A stretch of DNA of 30,697 bases from the IMG/VR virus record IMGVR_UViG_3300025305_000087, positions 1 through 30,697 of that record. The stretch is one strand, 5' to 3'. This document shows, one piece after another, positions 1 to 8,714 of this stretch (position 1 is the first letter of the stretch; each line of letters opens with the position of its first letter). The notes under the pieces are model-generated. The model was not told the origin of the DNA. It saw nothing but the letters and a program-made list of their open reading frames with translations, and did no database searches. Source of the stretch: a virus. The position numbers and the translations under genes are program-made.

Positions 1-2151
1 GTTGGGGATACCATTTATTTTGGTATGGATGAACCCTTTACGTCCATACGACTAAATGTGTCGGATGTTCTTAGTTCTTCTTCTGCAGGACAATCGGGTA
101 TTACATATGAATATTTCCTTGGTGGGAGTACTGATAACTGGTCTACTCTAACTAATTTTGATGAAACTGGTGATTTTACTACTAGTGGTACTAATGAAAT
201 AACGTTTGATAAACCCGCACATTGGAAGACTTGTCAGCCTGGAATTAAAGAAGCTAATGCAACTGATCAAAGTTTTGGACGGACAGCTTATTATGTGAGA
301 GCGCGAATTAGTGCGATTACCAGTAGTCCTGCCACTTCCGCAGCTAAACTTATTCAAGGATGGGTTGGGCCTAATTTTTGGAATCCAGGGATGGAAGTAG
401 GTACTCTCGATGGAGTGGCTTCCGTTAGACATTCCGATCCAGCAACGTATGGGGTTACGTTAATTGAAGAGGAAGTTCAGTCAAATCAAAATATTCCGAT
501 TGCCGAATATGCATTAAATGAAAAACCTATAGATTTTATCAATAAAGTAAGTGTTCGTGGACGGTCAGGAGCATATGGTGTAGCTCAAGACGATACAAGC
601 ATAGCTGCATATGGATTAGTTAAAGAACGTACTATTGATGATTCAACTTTAACCAATTCATTACAATGTGAAACTAGAGCAAGATCAATTTTAGAACAAT
701 TAAAACCAGAAAATAATTCTTTCTTTAGAGAATGTAAGATTCGCACGCTTTATCCTCCGATATATACACATTTAAGTCGCCCTCAGATAGTACGTGCAGG
801 GGATCGAGTAAATGTAAACATAGCATCAGCTGATATTACTAATGAGAAATGGTTAGTTTATTCCATTTTATGTAGTTATACAGAAGGTGGAAGTTGGGCT
901 TGTGAATTTACCTTATTTAGAGACATGACTTCTGTTTTTGAACCAGGCACAGCAGAACGTCGTCTACTTAGAGATTTAGCTACACGGACTAGAGAAACGG
1001 CAAATGCTGTATTTCAGCCTTTGGATAAAGCTGTTGTTGCTGGATTAGATTTCTTACCTGAAGGGCCAGGACGGTTTGTAGGTAGGGAAGAATATGGTCC
1101 TGTAGGAACAGAATTAGGTATTTACCCTACAAGTAGCGGAACATTAGGTAACTACACCAGTGAGTTTCGTTGGACTAAGAAATTATATTCAAATCATAAT
1201 ACTAAAGAGACACTTGATACGGATTTGATGCGGATAGACCATCTAGGTATCAATCCTGAAGAAGATGGTGTGGCTCAAGGGGGTGCTGGGTTAGGTTTTA
1301 TCGCTAGAGACAAACGTGGTAGTGGTACTCCTGATTTCCACCCTGGAACCGATGAAGCAACTCTATATCTGCGTAATTCTGCTACTGTTACTGAAGGTTC
1401 AGGGTTATATCTAGCTCATAGAGATATCTTTAATAGTGGGGCTACTTACGATGAGTGGGTAACTGATACACCCAAGATAAATGCAGAGGTTATGACTGGG
1501 TTTACTGGGTTTGTTAGTCATAACGATATATCATCTACTGGACGTTTCACTATTAATTTACCTGCATTAGACTCTGCTCCATTAGTCTTTGCTAATATTT
1601 GCGGAGCGGAAGGGGGTAGTAGTAATTTAACATATGAAAATGCAATATGTGTTGTTCAAGATTGGACGGTTGCAAATAGTAAATATACTGCGGTAGAAAT
1701 GGCAGTGCTTGGATTGCCTAATGATAATTGGACTGCTAACGCTTACTATTCGATAACAGCTATTTCAGCCGCTAACCCCACTGTAATTACTACTACAGGT
1801 AGTATGCCTAATGGTAGGGCTATATGGATCGGGGAATCTAACTCTACACCAGTAATTGATGGGCTATATACTGTCTCTAATAAGGCTGGAAGCAGTCCTT
1901 ATACTTATACATTGACTGCTGTTGCTAATTCTTCTTTTTCAGTGAATGTTACAAGTGCTGGAACGGCTGGAAAGATTATGTCTATGGGTCATCTTCATAG
2001 TCAAGAAGATACTGCTCAATACTATGATACTTCAGTGATGAATCCTGCGGGATATGGTATTGGTGTTATGTATATGGTAGTGTTTAACTCTGGTAAGAAT
2101 ACCACTGGACTTAATAGCCACTTTAGTCAAAATCATGTGAGTCATCCATAA
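1..2151 (+). CDS. Tail baseplate/hub-like structural protein, 5' partial
   Basis: This reading frame is open from base 1. An ATG lies at base 25, but the in-frame residues before it (VGDTIYFG) continue the same protein style, so I read the gene as cut by the left edge. The first ~330 residues resemble phage tail hub or gp27-like proteins: a segment around SIAAYGLVKERTIDDS is followed by an RAGDRVNV strand and a WACEFTLFRD strand, as in tail proteins that sit at the tail tip. The last ~350 residues are rich in Gly, Ser, Thr and Asn, with predicted beta strands (for example GRAIWIGESNSTPVIDGLYT), which suits a fibre-like or receptor-facing extension. No catalytic motif was seen. Its stop overlaps the next start by one base (TAATG). 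The exact tail role is inferred; a virion structural role is fairly safe. Confidence 0.7.
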   Translation, partial: VGDTIYFGMDEPFTSIRLNVSDVLSSSSAGQSGITYEYFLGGSTDNWSTLTNFDETGDFTTSGTNEITFDKPAHWKTCQPGIKEANATDQSFGRTAYYVRARISAITSSPATSAAKLIQGWVGPNFWNPGMEVGTLDGVASVRHSDPATYGVTLIEEEVQSNQNIPIAEYALNEKPIDFINKVSVRGRSGAYGVAQDDTSIAAYGLVKERTIDDSTLTNSLQCETRARSILEQLKPENNSFFRECKIRTLYPPIYTHLSRPQIVRAGDRVNVNIASADITNEKWLVYSILCSYTEGGSWACEFTLFRDMTSVFEPGTAERRLLRDLATRTRETANAVFQPLDKAVVAGLDFLPEGPGRFVGREEYGPVGTELGIYPTSSGTLGNYTSEFRWTKKLYSNHNTKETLDTDLMRIDHLGINPEEDGVAQGGAGLGFIARDKRGSGTPDFHPGTDEATLYLRNSATVTEGSGLYLAHRDIFNSGATYDEWVTDTPKINAEVMTGFTGFVSHNDISSTGRFTINLPALDSAPLVFANICGAEGGSSNLTYENAICVVQDWTVANSKYTAVEMAVLGLPNDNWTANAYYSITAISAANPTVITTTGSMPNGRAIWIGESNSTPVIDGLYTVSNKAGSSPYTYTLTAVANSSFSVNVTSAGTAGKIMSMGHLHSQEDTAQYYDTSVMNPAGYGIGVMYMVVFNSGKNTTGLNSHFSQNHVSHP

Positions 2152-2357
2152 TGGGCAGACTTCCTTTTATAAAAAATCCTGAATATGATTTTATGTCTCC
2201 TACGCTTAAAGGTAGTGACACCTCTAATTTAAAGGTTTTTTATGTCACCAATGATGCTAAGAAGTACACCATTGTTGCCACTACTTATGAAGAGGCTCTA
2301 ACGGCTGCAGGGTTCGAAGCAGAAGAGACTACTAAGGATTCTGAAAGCTCATATTAG
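2151..2357 (+). CDS. Small unknown protein downstream of tail gene
   Basis: This 68-residue protein is not recognised. The start ATG overlaps the stop of the tail gene by one base, so translation is probably coupled, and it likely belongs to the tail transcript. The middle reads KVFYVTNDAKKYTIVATTYEEAL, split here between a short strand (LKVFYVTND), a second strand (YTIVATT) and a helix (EEALTAAGF), which suggests a small alpha/beta fold. The C-terminus is acidic and ends SESSY. There is no signal peptide or membrane segment. It is the last gene before a ~90-base gap that holds a promoter, so it closes the left gene block. Confidence 0.6.
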   Translation: MGRLPFIKNPEYDFMSPTLKGSDTSNLKVFYVTNDAKKYTIVATTYEEALTAAGFEAEETTKDSESSY

Positions 2358-2372
2358 GCATGAAATTGCCTA
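2355..2372. promoter_or_regulatory. Inverted repeat abutting promoter (possible operator or weak hairpin)
   Basis: TAGGCA and TGCCTA form a perfect 6-bp inverted repeat around the six bases tgaaat. It begins in the stop codon of the preceding gene and ends one base before the -35 box of the promoter at 2373. No U-run follows, so it is a poor intrinsic terminator. A repressor-binding operator is a possible reading, but only one copy was noticed. Confidence 0.35.
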
Positions 2373-2402
2373 TTGACGGGGTCAGGTCCAATGTGGTAGA
2401 CT
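2373..2402 (+). promoter_or_regulatory. Sigma70-like promoter for the replication cluster
   Basis: TTGACG (2373-2378) is separated by 18 bases from TAGACT (2397-2402), and TGG directly precedes the -10, giving an extended -10. It lies in the only sizeable gap before the helicase gene. The expected start of transcription is near 2409, leaving a leader of about 39 bases that contains the AGAGG ribosome site (2438-2442), five bases before the ATG at 2448. Confidence 0.55.
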
Positions 2403-2447
2403 CTAGTTCCGATCAAAAGGTTGGGAGGTCACAAATAAGAGGATAGA

Positions 2448-3719
2448 ATGGAACCAGAAGAAATAGAACGTATACTTATTAGTTCATTAAAAACACCAGA
2501 ACACTTAAACATACTAAGACAAAAATATAAGATAAGTCCTCGGCACTTCCCCTATTTCCCCGAACCAGCGACCTTCATTTGGGACTTCATTGTTCAGTGG
2601 GGTAAAGCACCTGATCTTAATCTAATCAGTGCGCAGTTCCCTGAATTTCGCTATGCTCCCACCGATGACTTTGATGCTATTGCTGAACAATTTCGAAAAG
2701 AAGTTGTTCGACGCAATATCTATATGGCAATGGATGGGCATAAGGTAGCTATTCAGAAGGATGCGGAAACTGCTCTTGTGGGGCTTATTAATCAATTACA
2801 AGGGTTTCAGCGTCAAGATGATCGTAGCCAAGTGGTTGTTGATTCAGATCCTATTAAAAGGTTAGAGGAATATAAATTGAGAGCAGATGGAATATCAGAG
2901 CAACGCATGTGGTGGGGTATTGAGCCGTTTGATGATTTCCCAGTGATGTTACTGCATGGTCAATTTGTCGGCATAATAGCTGATACCAAAATTGGTAAAA
3001 GTTGGTTAGGGTTAAAGATTGCACTCGCGAACTATTTACGTGGGTCACGAGTTGTAATCATATCGCCAGAATTAAATAAGTTGAACATGGACGCTAGAAT
3101 AGATACTATTTTAGCTTATGAGAAGGGATATCCTATTTCTCATGAAAAACTTCTTTATGGTGTCCCTGGAATTGAAGATAATCTACAAAAGCTTCTTGAA
3201 TCTGAGGATTTGAAGCGTAACGACTTAGAATATTATTTGCATACCCCATCGGATAGATTTACCGTGTCTAGTGTTGCTAGTGTGGTGAAGTCCAAGAAGC
3301 CTGATTTAGTGCTGGTAGATGGGATTTATCTTATGCAGGATGAAGAACATGGCAGTCAGAGTTGGGAGCAGATTAGAAATATCTGTCGCGGTCTAAAAAC
3401 ACTATCTACAGAAGCCAACATTGCATTATTAGTTACAAATCAATCAGGTAGAGAAAGGGGCGGTAATGAGAGTTCTTCAACGCCTGCGTCAGCGTCTAAC
3501 GTTGCCTACGGTTACGATTTCAACAGATTTGTTGATATATTGGTTTCAATCGGCGGGTCTAAGGATAGTCCTAATGTTAGAGAGGTCGCTATACCTCTTA
3601 TCCGTAGTGGTCGCGCAGTGCCGGGATCTTATCCGATTACTTTTGACACCGATACGGGTAATATTGGCCGTTCCTTTAGTGAAGTCCCTACAATGTCTCT
3701 GGCTAGTCTCGACTTTTAG
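2448..3719 (+). CDS. DnaB-like replicative helicase (RecA-fold ATPase)
   Basis: This 423-residue protein is probably the replicative helicase that unwinds DNA ahead of the phage polymerase. The first ~130 residues are helical, like the DnaB N-terminal domain. The RecA-like core follows: a Walker A-like loop at residues 178-185 (ADTKIGKS), a Walker B strand ending at D291 (LVLVDG), then LLVTNQSGRERGG and a late arginine-rich segment typical of DnaB/RepA-type ATPases. The Walker A loop starts with Ala where Gly is usual, while the GKS is intact. The ATG at 2448 has AGAGG five bases upstream. The primase gene is the next replication gene, which supports a helicase-primase pairing. A generic RecA-superfamily ATPase with another role is possible but less likely. 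Confidence 0.75.
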   Translation: MEPEEIERILISSLKTPEHLNILRQKYKISPRHFPYFPEPATFIWDFIVQWGKAPDLNLISAQFPEFRYAPTDDFDAIAEQFRKEVVRRNIYMAMDGHKVAIQKDAETALVGLINQLQGFQRQDDRSQVVVDSDPIKRLEEYKLRADGISEQRMWWGIEPFDDFPVMLLHGQFVGIIADTKIGKSWLGLKIALANYLRGSRVVIISPELNKLNMDARIDTILAYEKGYPISHEKLLYGVPGIEDNLQKLLESEDLKRNDLEYYLHTPSDRFTVSSVASVVKSKKPDLVLVDGIYLMQDEEHGSQSWEQIRNICRGLKTLSTEANIALLVTNQSGRERGGNESSSTPASASNVAYGYDFNRFVDILVSIGGSKDSPNVREVAIPLIRSGRAVPGSYPITFDTDTGNIGRSFSEVPTMSLASLDF

Positions 3720-3879
3720 CCTGTACATAGCAGTTAATGCTGGATTTGCTTATGGTGGGTATCGTATAGCTGAATATTCAATGTATCTAGGAGTCTGGTC
3801 AGGTGCGATAGCCTGGGCATTGTTTACAACAATAGTTTTATATCTCTCATTGCAAGTAGCACAACAAATTAAAAGATAA
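3679..3879 (+). CDS. Small two-helix membrane protein, overlaps helicase end
   Basis: A 66-residue product is read from a GTG at 3679 in a different frame from the helicase, overlapping its last 41 bases. The frame stays open further upstream (to 3466), but that part runs inside the helicase gene and is probably not used. The product has two hydrophobic segments: residues 4-24 (including LWLVSTFSLYIAVNAGFAY) and 36-58 (including VWSGAIAWALFTTIVLYLSL). It ends QVAQQIKR, a basic tail. This is a holin-like or accessory membrane protein shape, but no family is recognised and no lysis gene is adjacent. An alternative start is the ATG at 3781, which would leave one helix. No clear ribosome site precedes either start. 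Its stop abuts the primase ATG. Confidence 0.5.
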   Translation: MKSLQCLWLVSTFSLYIAVNAGFAYGGYRIAEYSMYLGVWSGAIAWALFTTIVLYLSLQVAQQIKR

Positions 3880-4794
3880 ATGAATATGACAATAGTAGAA
3901 TTTTTAGAAGATGCTGGTTTAATCTTCACCAAAAAGACTGGTGAGGAAGTTGTAGCCTATTGTCCCTGGCATGACGACAGGAATGCTTCTCTAGCTATCA
4001 ATATCCGTAAAGGTGCCTATCATTGTTTTAATGGTTGTATTAAGGGCCGTGATGGGATGAAGCGGTTGCTAGAGAAGCTAGAACCTAATCGTAATCTTTA
4101 TCAAGTATTGATTGATAAATTTCCAGAGTTATATATCCATCAATATGAATCGAAACTAAAGACTATAGGTGACGATGATATTAGATATGATGTGACTCAA
4201 TTACCCTCGGCTGTAGATAATCCATATCTTATGCAGCGCGGGATTACAAATCAGACTATCAAGGATTTTGACATACGGTACCATGTGGCTTTTGATAGCA
4301 TCATAGTACCGATCTATCAGAATGGTGAATTATTGGGTAGTGTACAGCGTAATATTTCTCGTAATCCTAAATACGTTAATAGTAAAGGGATGGATAGAGA
4401 TAAAGCCGTATTTCCACTTGATAAGGTTCAGCCACGTGATGATAAGGTTATCGTGGTTGAAGGGTTATTCGATTCGATAAATGCTCATCAACAGGGGGTG
4501 ACAAATACATTATGTACATTTGGCGGTAATGTGTCTCATGAACAGGCGAAGATTCTTGGTTCTTTAGCTAGCACCATAGTGATCTGCCCTGACAAGGACT
4601 CCAGTGGCCTTAAAATGGCTTACAAGACCACTGATATATTAATGAAACTAGGTTTGAGTGTGGAGTATACATTTCCACCTGGAAAGGCCAAAGATTTTGG
4701 CGATATGCAAGATTTCTCAGGTCTAGAATATCACTCATATTGGAAACTTATGGCACTAAAAAAAGATATAAATTATATGATGGAGCGTTCTTAA
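3880..4794 (+). CDS. DnaG-like DNA primase with CHC2 zinc finger and TOPRIM
   Basis: This 304-residue primase would make RNA primers for the phage polymerase. The zinc finger is at C28, H31, C49 and C53 (CPWH, then HCFNGC), as in CHC2-type DnaG fingers. The TOPRIM core shows E194-x3-D198 (VVEGLFDS) and D238-x-D240 (CPDKDSSG), the metal-binding acids of the family. It is shorter than bacterial DnaG (about 580-600 residues) and lacks a DnaB-binding C-terminal domain, which is common in phages. Two ATGs (3880 and 3886) could start it. The next gene starts two bases after the stop. The helicase lies upstream. Confidence 0.85.
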   Translation: MNMTIVEFLEDAGLIFTKKTGEEVVAYCPWHDDRNASLAINIRKGAYHCFNGCIKGRDGMKRLLEKLEPNRNLYQVLIDKFPELYIHQYESKLKTIGDDDIRYDVTQLPSAVDNPYLMQRGITNQTIKDFDIRYHVAFDSIIVPIYQNGELLGSVQRNISRNPKYVNSKGMDRDKAVFPLDKVQPRDDKVIVVEGLFDSINAHQQGVTNTLCTFGGNVSHEQAKILGSLASTIVICPDKDSSGLKMAYKTTDILMKLGLSVEYTFPPGKAKDFGDMQDFSGLEYHSYWKLMALKKDINYMMERS

Positions 4795-4795
4795 A

Positions 4796-5596
4796 ATGCC
4801 ACTAATTAGTAAGGGTATGTACACAAACACAGGTTCTGGCTCTGGTGACGGAGTCAATAATGACTTTAGAAATCCCAATTCAATTTGGCGTAATACGGTT
4901 CGTATCAGGCCAGGAGAGCATGCGGTTATTAGGTTTATAACGGAATTTACCAATGGTGACATGAGTAGATTTCATGGTATCCCTGGTATGACTGCTAAGG
5001 GTCAGCAGTTTACTAGTTATGAATACTGCAATCGGGTGAATGTTAATGAGAGTGGGCCAGTAATCTCTACTCCGTGTGAACATTGCGTTTCAGGCGATGA
5101 GCGTATTGCTAAGGCTACGAGTCGTTATCTCACTTGGGTGTTCCACTATGGTACATTCCATGCGGAACAGAATCCGTTTCTTGATCGTGAGGGTCAAGAA
5201 CCTTGGGATTTAGTACCGAAAGGTAATCGACAGTTTTATCGTGAAACTGTGAAAAAGCCCCAGTTGCTTAATACGTCCTTTACTTTATTCAAAAATATTG
5301 AAGAAAAGTATGAAGTCTATAGTAGTCTGTTGACTCGGACATTTGATTATCGTTCTAGTCGTCCGTCGAACATGACTCAATATGCATTAGAGTTGTCTGA
5401 TACTCAAGTGCAAAACGATTATGCTCAAGAGATTCTGGATATGGAAAATAATTTGCCAGATTTAGAGTTGATTGCGGCAAAATTAACTACTGAAGTAGAT
5501 TTGCCGACGTTTAATACGGTAACTGCTGCTACTCCTGAGGAAAAAGAAGCAACCGAAACTGCTTATACGAATATGGCTAATATAGAGGAACTATAA
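4796..5596 (+). CDS. Probable single-stranded DNA-binding protein
   Basis: This 266-residue protein has a Gly/Ser-rich N-terminus, a core with many aromatic residues, a CEHC motif (near residues 99-102) that could bind zinc with a nearby Cys, and an acidic C-terminus (EEKEATETAYTNMANIEEL). This layout resembles phage gp32-like ssDNA-binding proteins, in which an acidic tail contacts replication partners. The position between primase and clamp/polymerase supports the call. The match is by architecture and context only, since no OB-fold motif can be proven by eye. It could instead be another replication accessory protein. Confidence 0.5.
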   Translation: MPLISKGMYTNTGSGSGDGVNNDFRNPNSIWRNTVRIRPGEHAVIRFITEFTNGDMSRFHGIPGMTAKGQQFTSYEYCNRVNVNESGPVISTPCEHCVSGDERIAKATSRYLTWVFHYGTFHAEQNPFLDREGQEPWDLVPKGNRQFYRETVKKPQLLNTSFTLFKNIEEKYEVYSSLLTRTFDYRSSRPSNMTQYALELSDTQVQNDYAQEILDMENNLPDLELIAAKLTTEVDLPTFNTVTAATPEEKEATETAYTNMANIEEL

Positions 5597-5597
5597 A

Positions 5598-5906
5598 ATG
5601 TCTAAAGTCAGCGTGGAACTAGGTCTAACATTAAAAATGGCAACAGGCGGGGGCTACAACTTCTTTAGGCCGTCTATAACCATCGCAGATATTGATACCG
5701 AACAAGAAGCTAAGCCCCAGATTGATCGAGCATTAGAAGTAGTTAAAGAAGCATGGGCGGAACTAGAGGAACACATGGGTGAGGTTATAACTACTACTGA
5801 TGTGACAGAGAATGAATCGCTATTGGTTGAACTTGGTAGGCGTATGGCCTCAATGGAAGATCAACTTGCCAAGGTAGCAAATGGGAAATCTAAAGCCAGC
5901 TTCTAG
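5598..5906 (+). CDS. Small unknown protein in replication cluster
   Basis: This 102-residue protein is not recognised. The first half reads as beta strands with an aromatic/glycine motif (GGGYNFFRPSI) and the second half as an acidic helical region (EVVKEAWAELEEHMGE, then ESLLVELGRRMASMEDQLAKV), which may form a short coiled coil. It starts two bases after the previous stop, and its TAG overlaps the GTG start of the clamp gene. The tight coupling places it in the replication operon. A role as a partner of the ssDNA-binding protein or clamp is only a guess. Confidence 0.6.
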   Translation: MSKVSVELGLTLKMATGGGYNFFRPSITIADIDTEQEAKPQIDRALEVVKEAWAELEEHMGEVITTTDVTENESLLVELGRRMASMEDQLAKVANGKSKASF

Positions 5907-7003
5907 TGGTTACGGTTAATCGTAGTGAAGTAGAGCGGAAGTTGACCACCATCACTTCCGCTCTACGGTCTAATTCTTCATTTCCTTTACTTGGTTCTAA
6001 TATTGGTGGGCAGTTAAGTTTTTGGCAGGACAGTTATATGCCTATATGGGATGGGTTAGAGTCCCAAGGAGAGGATGAATTTACATTTTCAGTTGATTCT
6101 ACAGTATTACGAAATATAGTGAATGGATTTAAAACTGAATATATAGATATTAGTGTTAATGCTAAGAAAGCTGTCGTCATAAAATCCAATCAATCTACGG
6201 TGACTGTACCTTGTCTTGATGGGCCTTATGATGAAATACCAGAAAAACCTTCGATGCAAATCAGTTGTACTGTAGAGAGAGACTTTCTTCGGGCATTGAT
6301 GAAATCCAAGGATTTTGTTTCTAAAACTTATGAAAATATGGGATTAACGTATTCGTATCTAGGTAATAAAGATGGACAATTCTTTATCTCAGGGGCTGGT
6401 TCTATATATCAATATGCAACTAGTATTCCATTTTCAGGAGAGACATTACCTGAGATAATTATGCCTCCTGAATATGCTGCCGTAGTCGGTAGATTGTTTT
6501 CTAATACGAATCTTCAAGTGGGTGTATCAGACCGCCAACAGATTGTTATGTCGGATGGGCCTACATTAATCGCTACACGGACGGTAAATGAGAAATATCC
6601 TAATACTGTCTATGCTATGGCCGATGCTGATGGCGAATTGTTGTTCACCGCTAATAGACAGAAATTGTTGGAGTCGTTTAGATTAGCGTTACAGACTACT
6701 AAAGATGATATGGTGGGACTTAGTAGCCGTATTCACGATTATGGAACAGTGGGTTTAGCAGGATTAGATGTCTACGTACCTAATGCTGTGATTGAAGCAG
6801 AGTTATTCGTTGAAGCAGATATCGTAAAAGACTTCTCTCGCACGTATTTCTCACTTCCTTTTTTAATTAAGTGTATATCGGCTTTTGAAGATGACACGGT
6901 GTACGTAGAGCGTTTAGATAAATTTAATGGAGCATTTAGAATTGGTACAGGTAAAGAAGAAATTACCGTCTTACAGCCTATTCGATACGACGAACCTAGA
7001 TGA
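5906..7003 (+). CDS. Beta sliding-clamp-like protein (DnaN-type)
   Basis: This 365-residue protein is close to the usual length of bacterial beta clamps (~366). Its C-terminal third resembles DnaN: a segment YFSLPFLIKCISAF followed by DDTVYVERLD, an FRIGTG strand and a terminal strand VLQPIRYDE, comparable to the 'MPMRL' end of DnaN. The N-terminus shows the helix-strand pattern of the first clamp domain (SEVERKLTTITSAL, residues 7-20). A clamp would tether the phage DNA polymerase, which is encoded directly downstream with a 77-base overlap. The start is GTG at 5906 within TAGTG. Phages more often borrow the host clamp, so a phage-encoded one is notable. Sequence identity is low by eye, so a structural check is needed. 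Confidence 0.65.
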   Translation: MVTVNRSEVERKLTTITSALRSNSSFPLLGSNIGGQLSFWQDSYMPIWDGLESQGEDEFTFSVDSTVLRNIVNGFKTEYIDISVNAKKAVVIKSNQSTVTVPCLDGPYDEIPEKPSMQISCTVERDFLRALMKSKDFVSKTYENMGLTYSYLGNKDGQFFISGAGSIYQYATSIPFSGETLPEIIMPPEYAAVVGRLFSNTNLQVGVSDRQQIVMSDGPTLIATRTVNEKYPNTVYAMADADGELLFTANRQKLLESFRLALQTTKDDMVGLSSRIHDYGTVGLAGLDVYVPNAVIEAELFVEADIVKDFSRTYFSLPFLIKCISAFEDDTVYVERLDKFNGAFRIGTGKEEITVLQPIRYDEPR

Positions 7004-8714
7004 TGTCAAAGATTCGATCCTGAGTAGTAAAGACAACTTTGTTGCTGTCGATACGGAAACAACAGGATTAGATTGGACTACTAATCAGGCATTTGGAGTA
7101 TCGTTAGCGTGGGATGATAAAGGAATTTTCATCCGTAATACCGATTATGGTACGAATAACATCGGTATGTTGATGAATGCATTATTTGCAGCGGAACATA
7201 AGACTTATGTTTTCCACAATGCAGAATTTGATTTGCATATGTTGCGGGAAACATATGGCACAGGTATGCCTACGAAGATAGTAGATACACTTAGATTAGC
7301 CTATCTTAAGAATCCAGCTATGCCTCATGGCTTAAAAGATTTAGGAGAAGCAGAATTTGGCTCTGTTGCAGGGACGGCTGAGGATACTATTAAAGAGTAT
7401 ATAAAGCAGTATCATTTGAAAGGCTACCACCAAGTCCCCTCAGAGTTTATGGATCCATATGCAGTATTAGATACTATTCTAACTAAAGCTTTGGCACATC
7501 TATATATAGATGATGTGATAGCTGATTGTGAATATTTATTTAAAGTGGAGCATAAGTTAATACCGATTATTGTAAAAATGGAAATGGAAGGGCTTCGCGT
7601 TGATACAGAATATATTAATCAACTTTTAAAAGAATTCCGTGTGGAACAACGAGTTATCCAAGATTCTCTCTATGAGATTATTGGTAAACCAGTGGAAATT
7701 GCTTCCACTAAACAACTTCAGGAATATTTTTATGATCGTCTACGCATTACTCCTCCTGCGGAAACAGAGACAGGTCAACGTAGTGTTGATAAGCCTGCTT
7801 TAGAGCTTATTAATCATCCAGTTGGTACGAAGGTTGCTGAGTTGGTACTGAGGTGGCGTGAATTAGGTAAATTAACTTCAACTTATTTGGAACCATATAA
7901 AGACTTAGAAGGTAGAGTCCATCCTCATTGGAATGCGACAGGAACACGTACTGGTAGATTTTCTAGTAGTAAGCCTAATCAACAAAATATACCCAAGCAT
8001 GGTCAAATTAGACGCATGTTTGTGCCTGATAATGAGTTCTTTGATTTTGACTACTCTCAGATTGAGTTACGTATAGCTGCTGATATATCTAAACAACGGA
8101 ATATGATTGATGCATTTAAAAACGATATGGATATGCATAGTTTTGTGTCTTCATTAGCTTTTAATAAAGACATCAATGACGTAAGTAAAGAGGAACGTCA
8201 AATCGGGAAACATTTGAATTTTAGTGTATTATATGGGTCAGGTTCGAAGGGTATTCAACAGAAACTTGGAATGAATAAGACTCAAGCGGATACAGTATTA
8301 AATTATTTTCATTCAAGTTTCCCTCAACTTCGTGCAAATTCTAAATCCCTTACTAATGAAGCAGAACGTAATGGTTACGTTAGAAGTAAATTTGGGCGTA
8401 AATTAATAGTAGATAAGCCGTTTACTGCTAATAACTATGTGATTCAAGGCACAGCTGCCGATATCATAAAGATTGCCTTGCTTAAAACTGCCAAATACGT
8501 AGAATCGGTGGGTGGGAAAATTAGAAATACGGTTCATGACCAGATTCTTTTTGATAATATCACTGAGAAGGATGGTGAAGAGTTACGTAGTATTATGCAG
8601 GAGTTTCCTATGCCAACAGGTGTTCCTCTTAAAGTTGATCTACAACGATCAACGGTATCATGGGGTGATTTGGTACATGTAGATGATGAAGATGAAACAG
8701 AGGCGGAAGAATGA
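6927..8714 (+). CDS. polA: Family A DNA polymerase with 3'-5' exonuclease
   Basis: This 595-residue replicative polymerase has an N-terminal proofreading exonuclease: D42-x-E44 (VAVDTETTGLD), then HNAEFDLHMLRE, then YAVLDT. The polymerase domain has TGRFSSSKPNQQNIP, motif A at D375 (FDYSQIELR), motif B R428-x3-K432-x3-F436-x3-Y440-G, and motif C with HDQ at 537-539. The catalytic Asp residues of motifs A and C are present; motif C has Gln where most family A enzymes have Glu. Residue F436 matches E. coli F762. No 5'-3' exonuclease domain exists, as usual for phages. The ATG at 6927 overlaps the clamp gene by 77 bases; a TTG at 6942 is the only close alternative. The stop overlaps the RecA start (ATGA). 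Confidence 0.93.
   Translation: MEHLELVQVKKKLPSYSLFDTTNLDDVKDSILSSKDNFVAVDTETTGLDWTTNQAFGVSLAWDDKGIFIRNTDYGTNNIGMLMNALFAAEHKTYVFHNAEFDLHMLRETYGTGMPTKIVDTLRLAYLKNPAMPHGLKDLGEAEFGSVAGTAEDTIKEYIKQYHLKGYHQVPSEFMDPYAVLDTILTKALAHLYIDDVIADCEYLFKVEHKLIPIIVKMEMEGLRVDTEYINQLLKEFRVEQRVIQDSLYEIIGKPVEIASTKQLQEYFYDRLRITPPAETETGQRSVDKPALELINHPVGTKVAELVLRWRELGKLTSTYLEPYKDLEGRVHPHWNATGTRTGRFSSSKPNQQNIPKHGQIRRMFVPDNEFFDFDYSQIELRIAADISKQRNMIDAFKNDMDMHSFVSSLAFNKDINDVSKEERQIGKHLNFSVLYGSGSKGIQQKLGMNKTQADTVLNYFHSSFPQLRANSKSLTNEAERNGYVRSKFGRKLIVDKPFTANNYVIQGTAADIIKIALLKTAKYVESVGGKIRNTVHDQILFDNITEKDGEELRSIMQEFPMPTGVPLKVDLQRSTVSWGDLVHVDDEDETEAEE

Noticed and set aside
2355-2372. Intrinsic terminator for the tail block
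   Set aside because: The stem is only six base pairs and no U-run follows, so it is listed as a possible operator instead.
3466-3879. 137-residue frame starting inside the helicase gene
   Set aside because: Its first ~70 residues lie wholly under the helicase in another frame and look like a shadow (runs of Leu/Arg). Only the membrane-protein end from about 3679 is kept.
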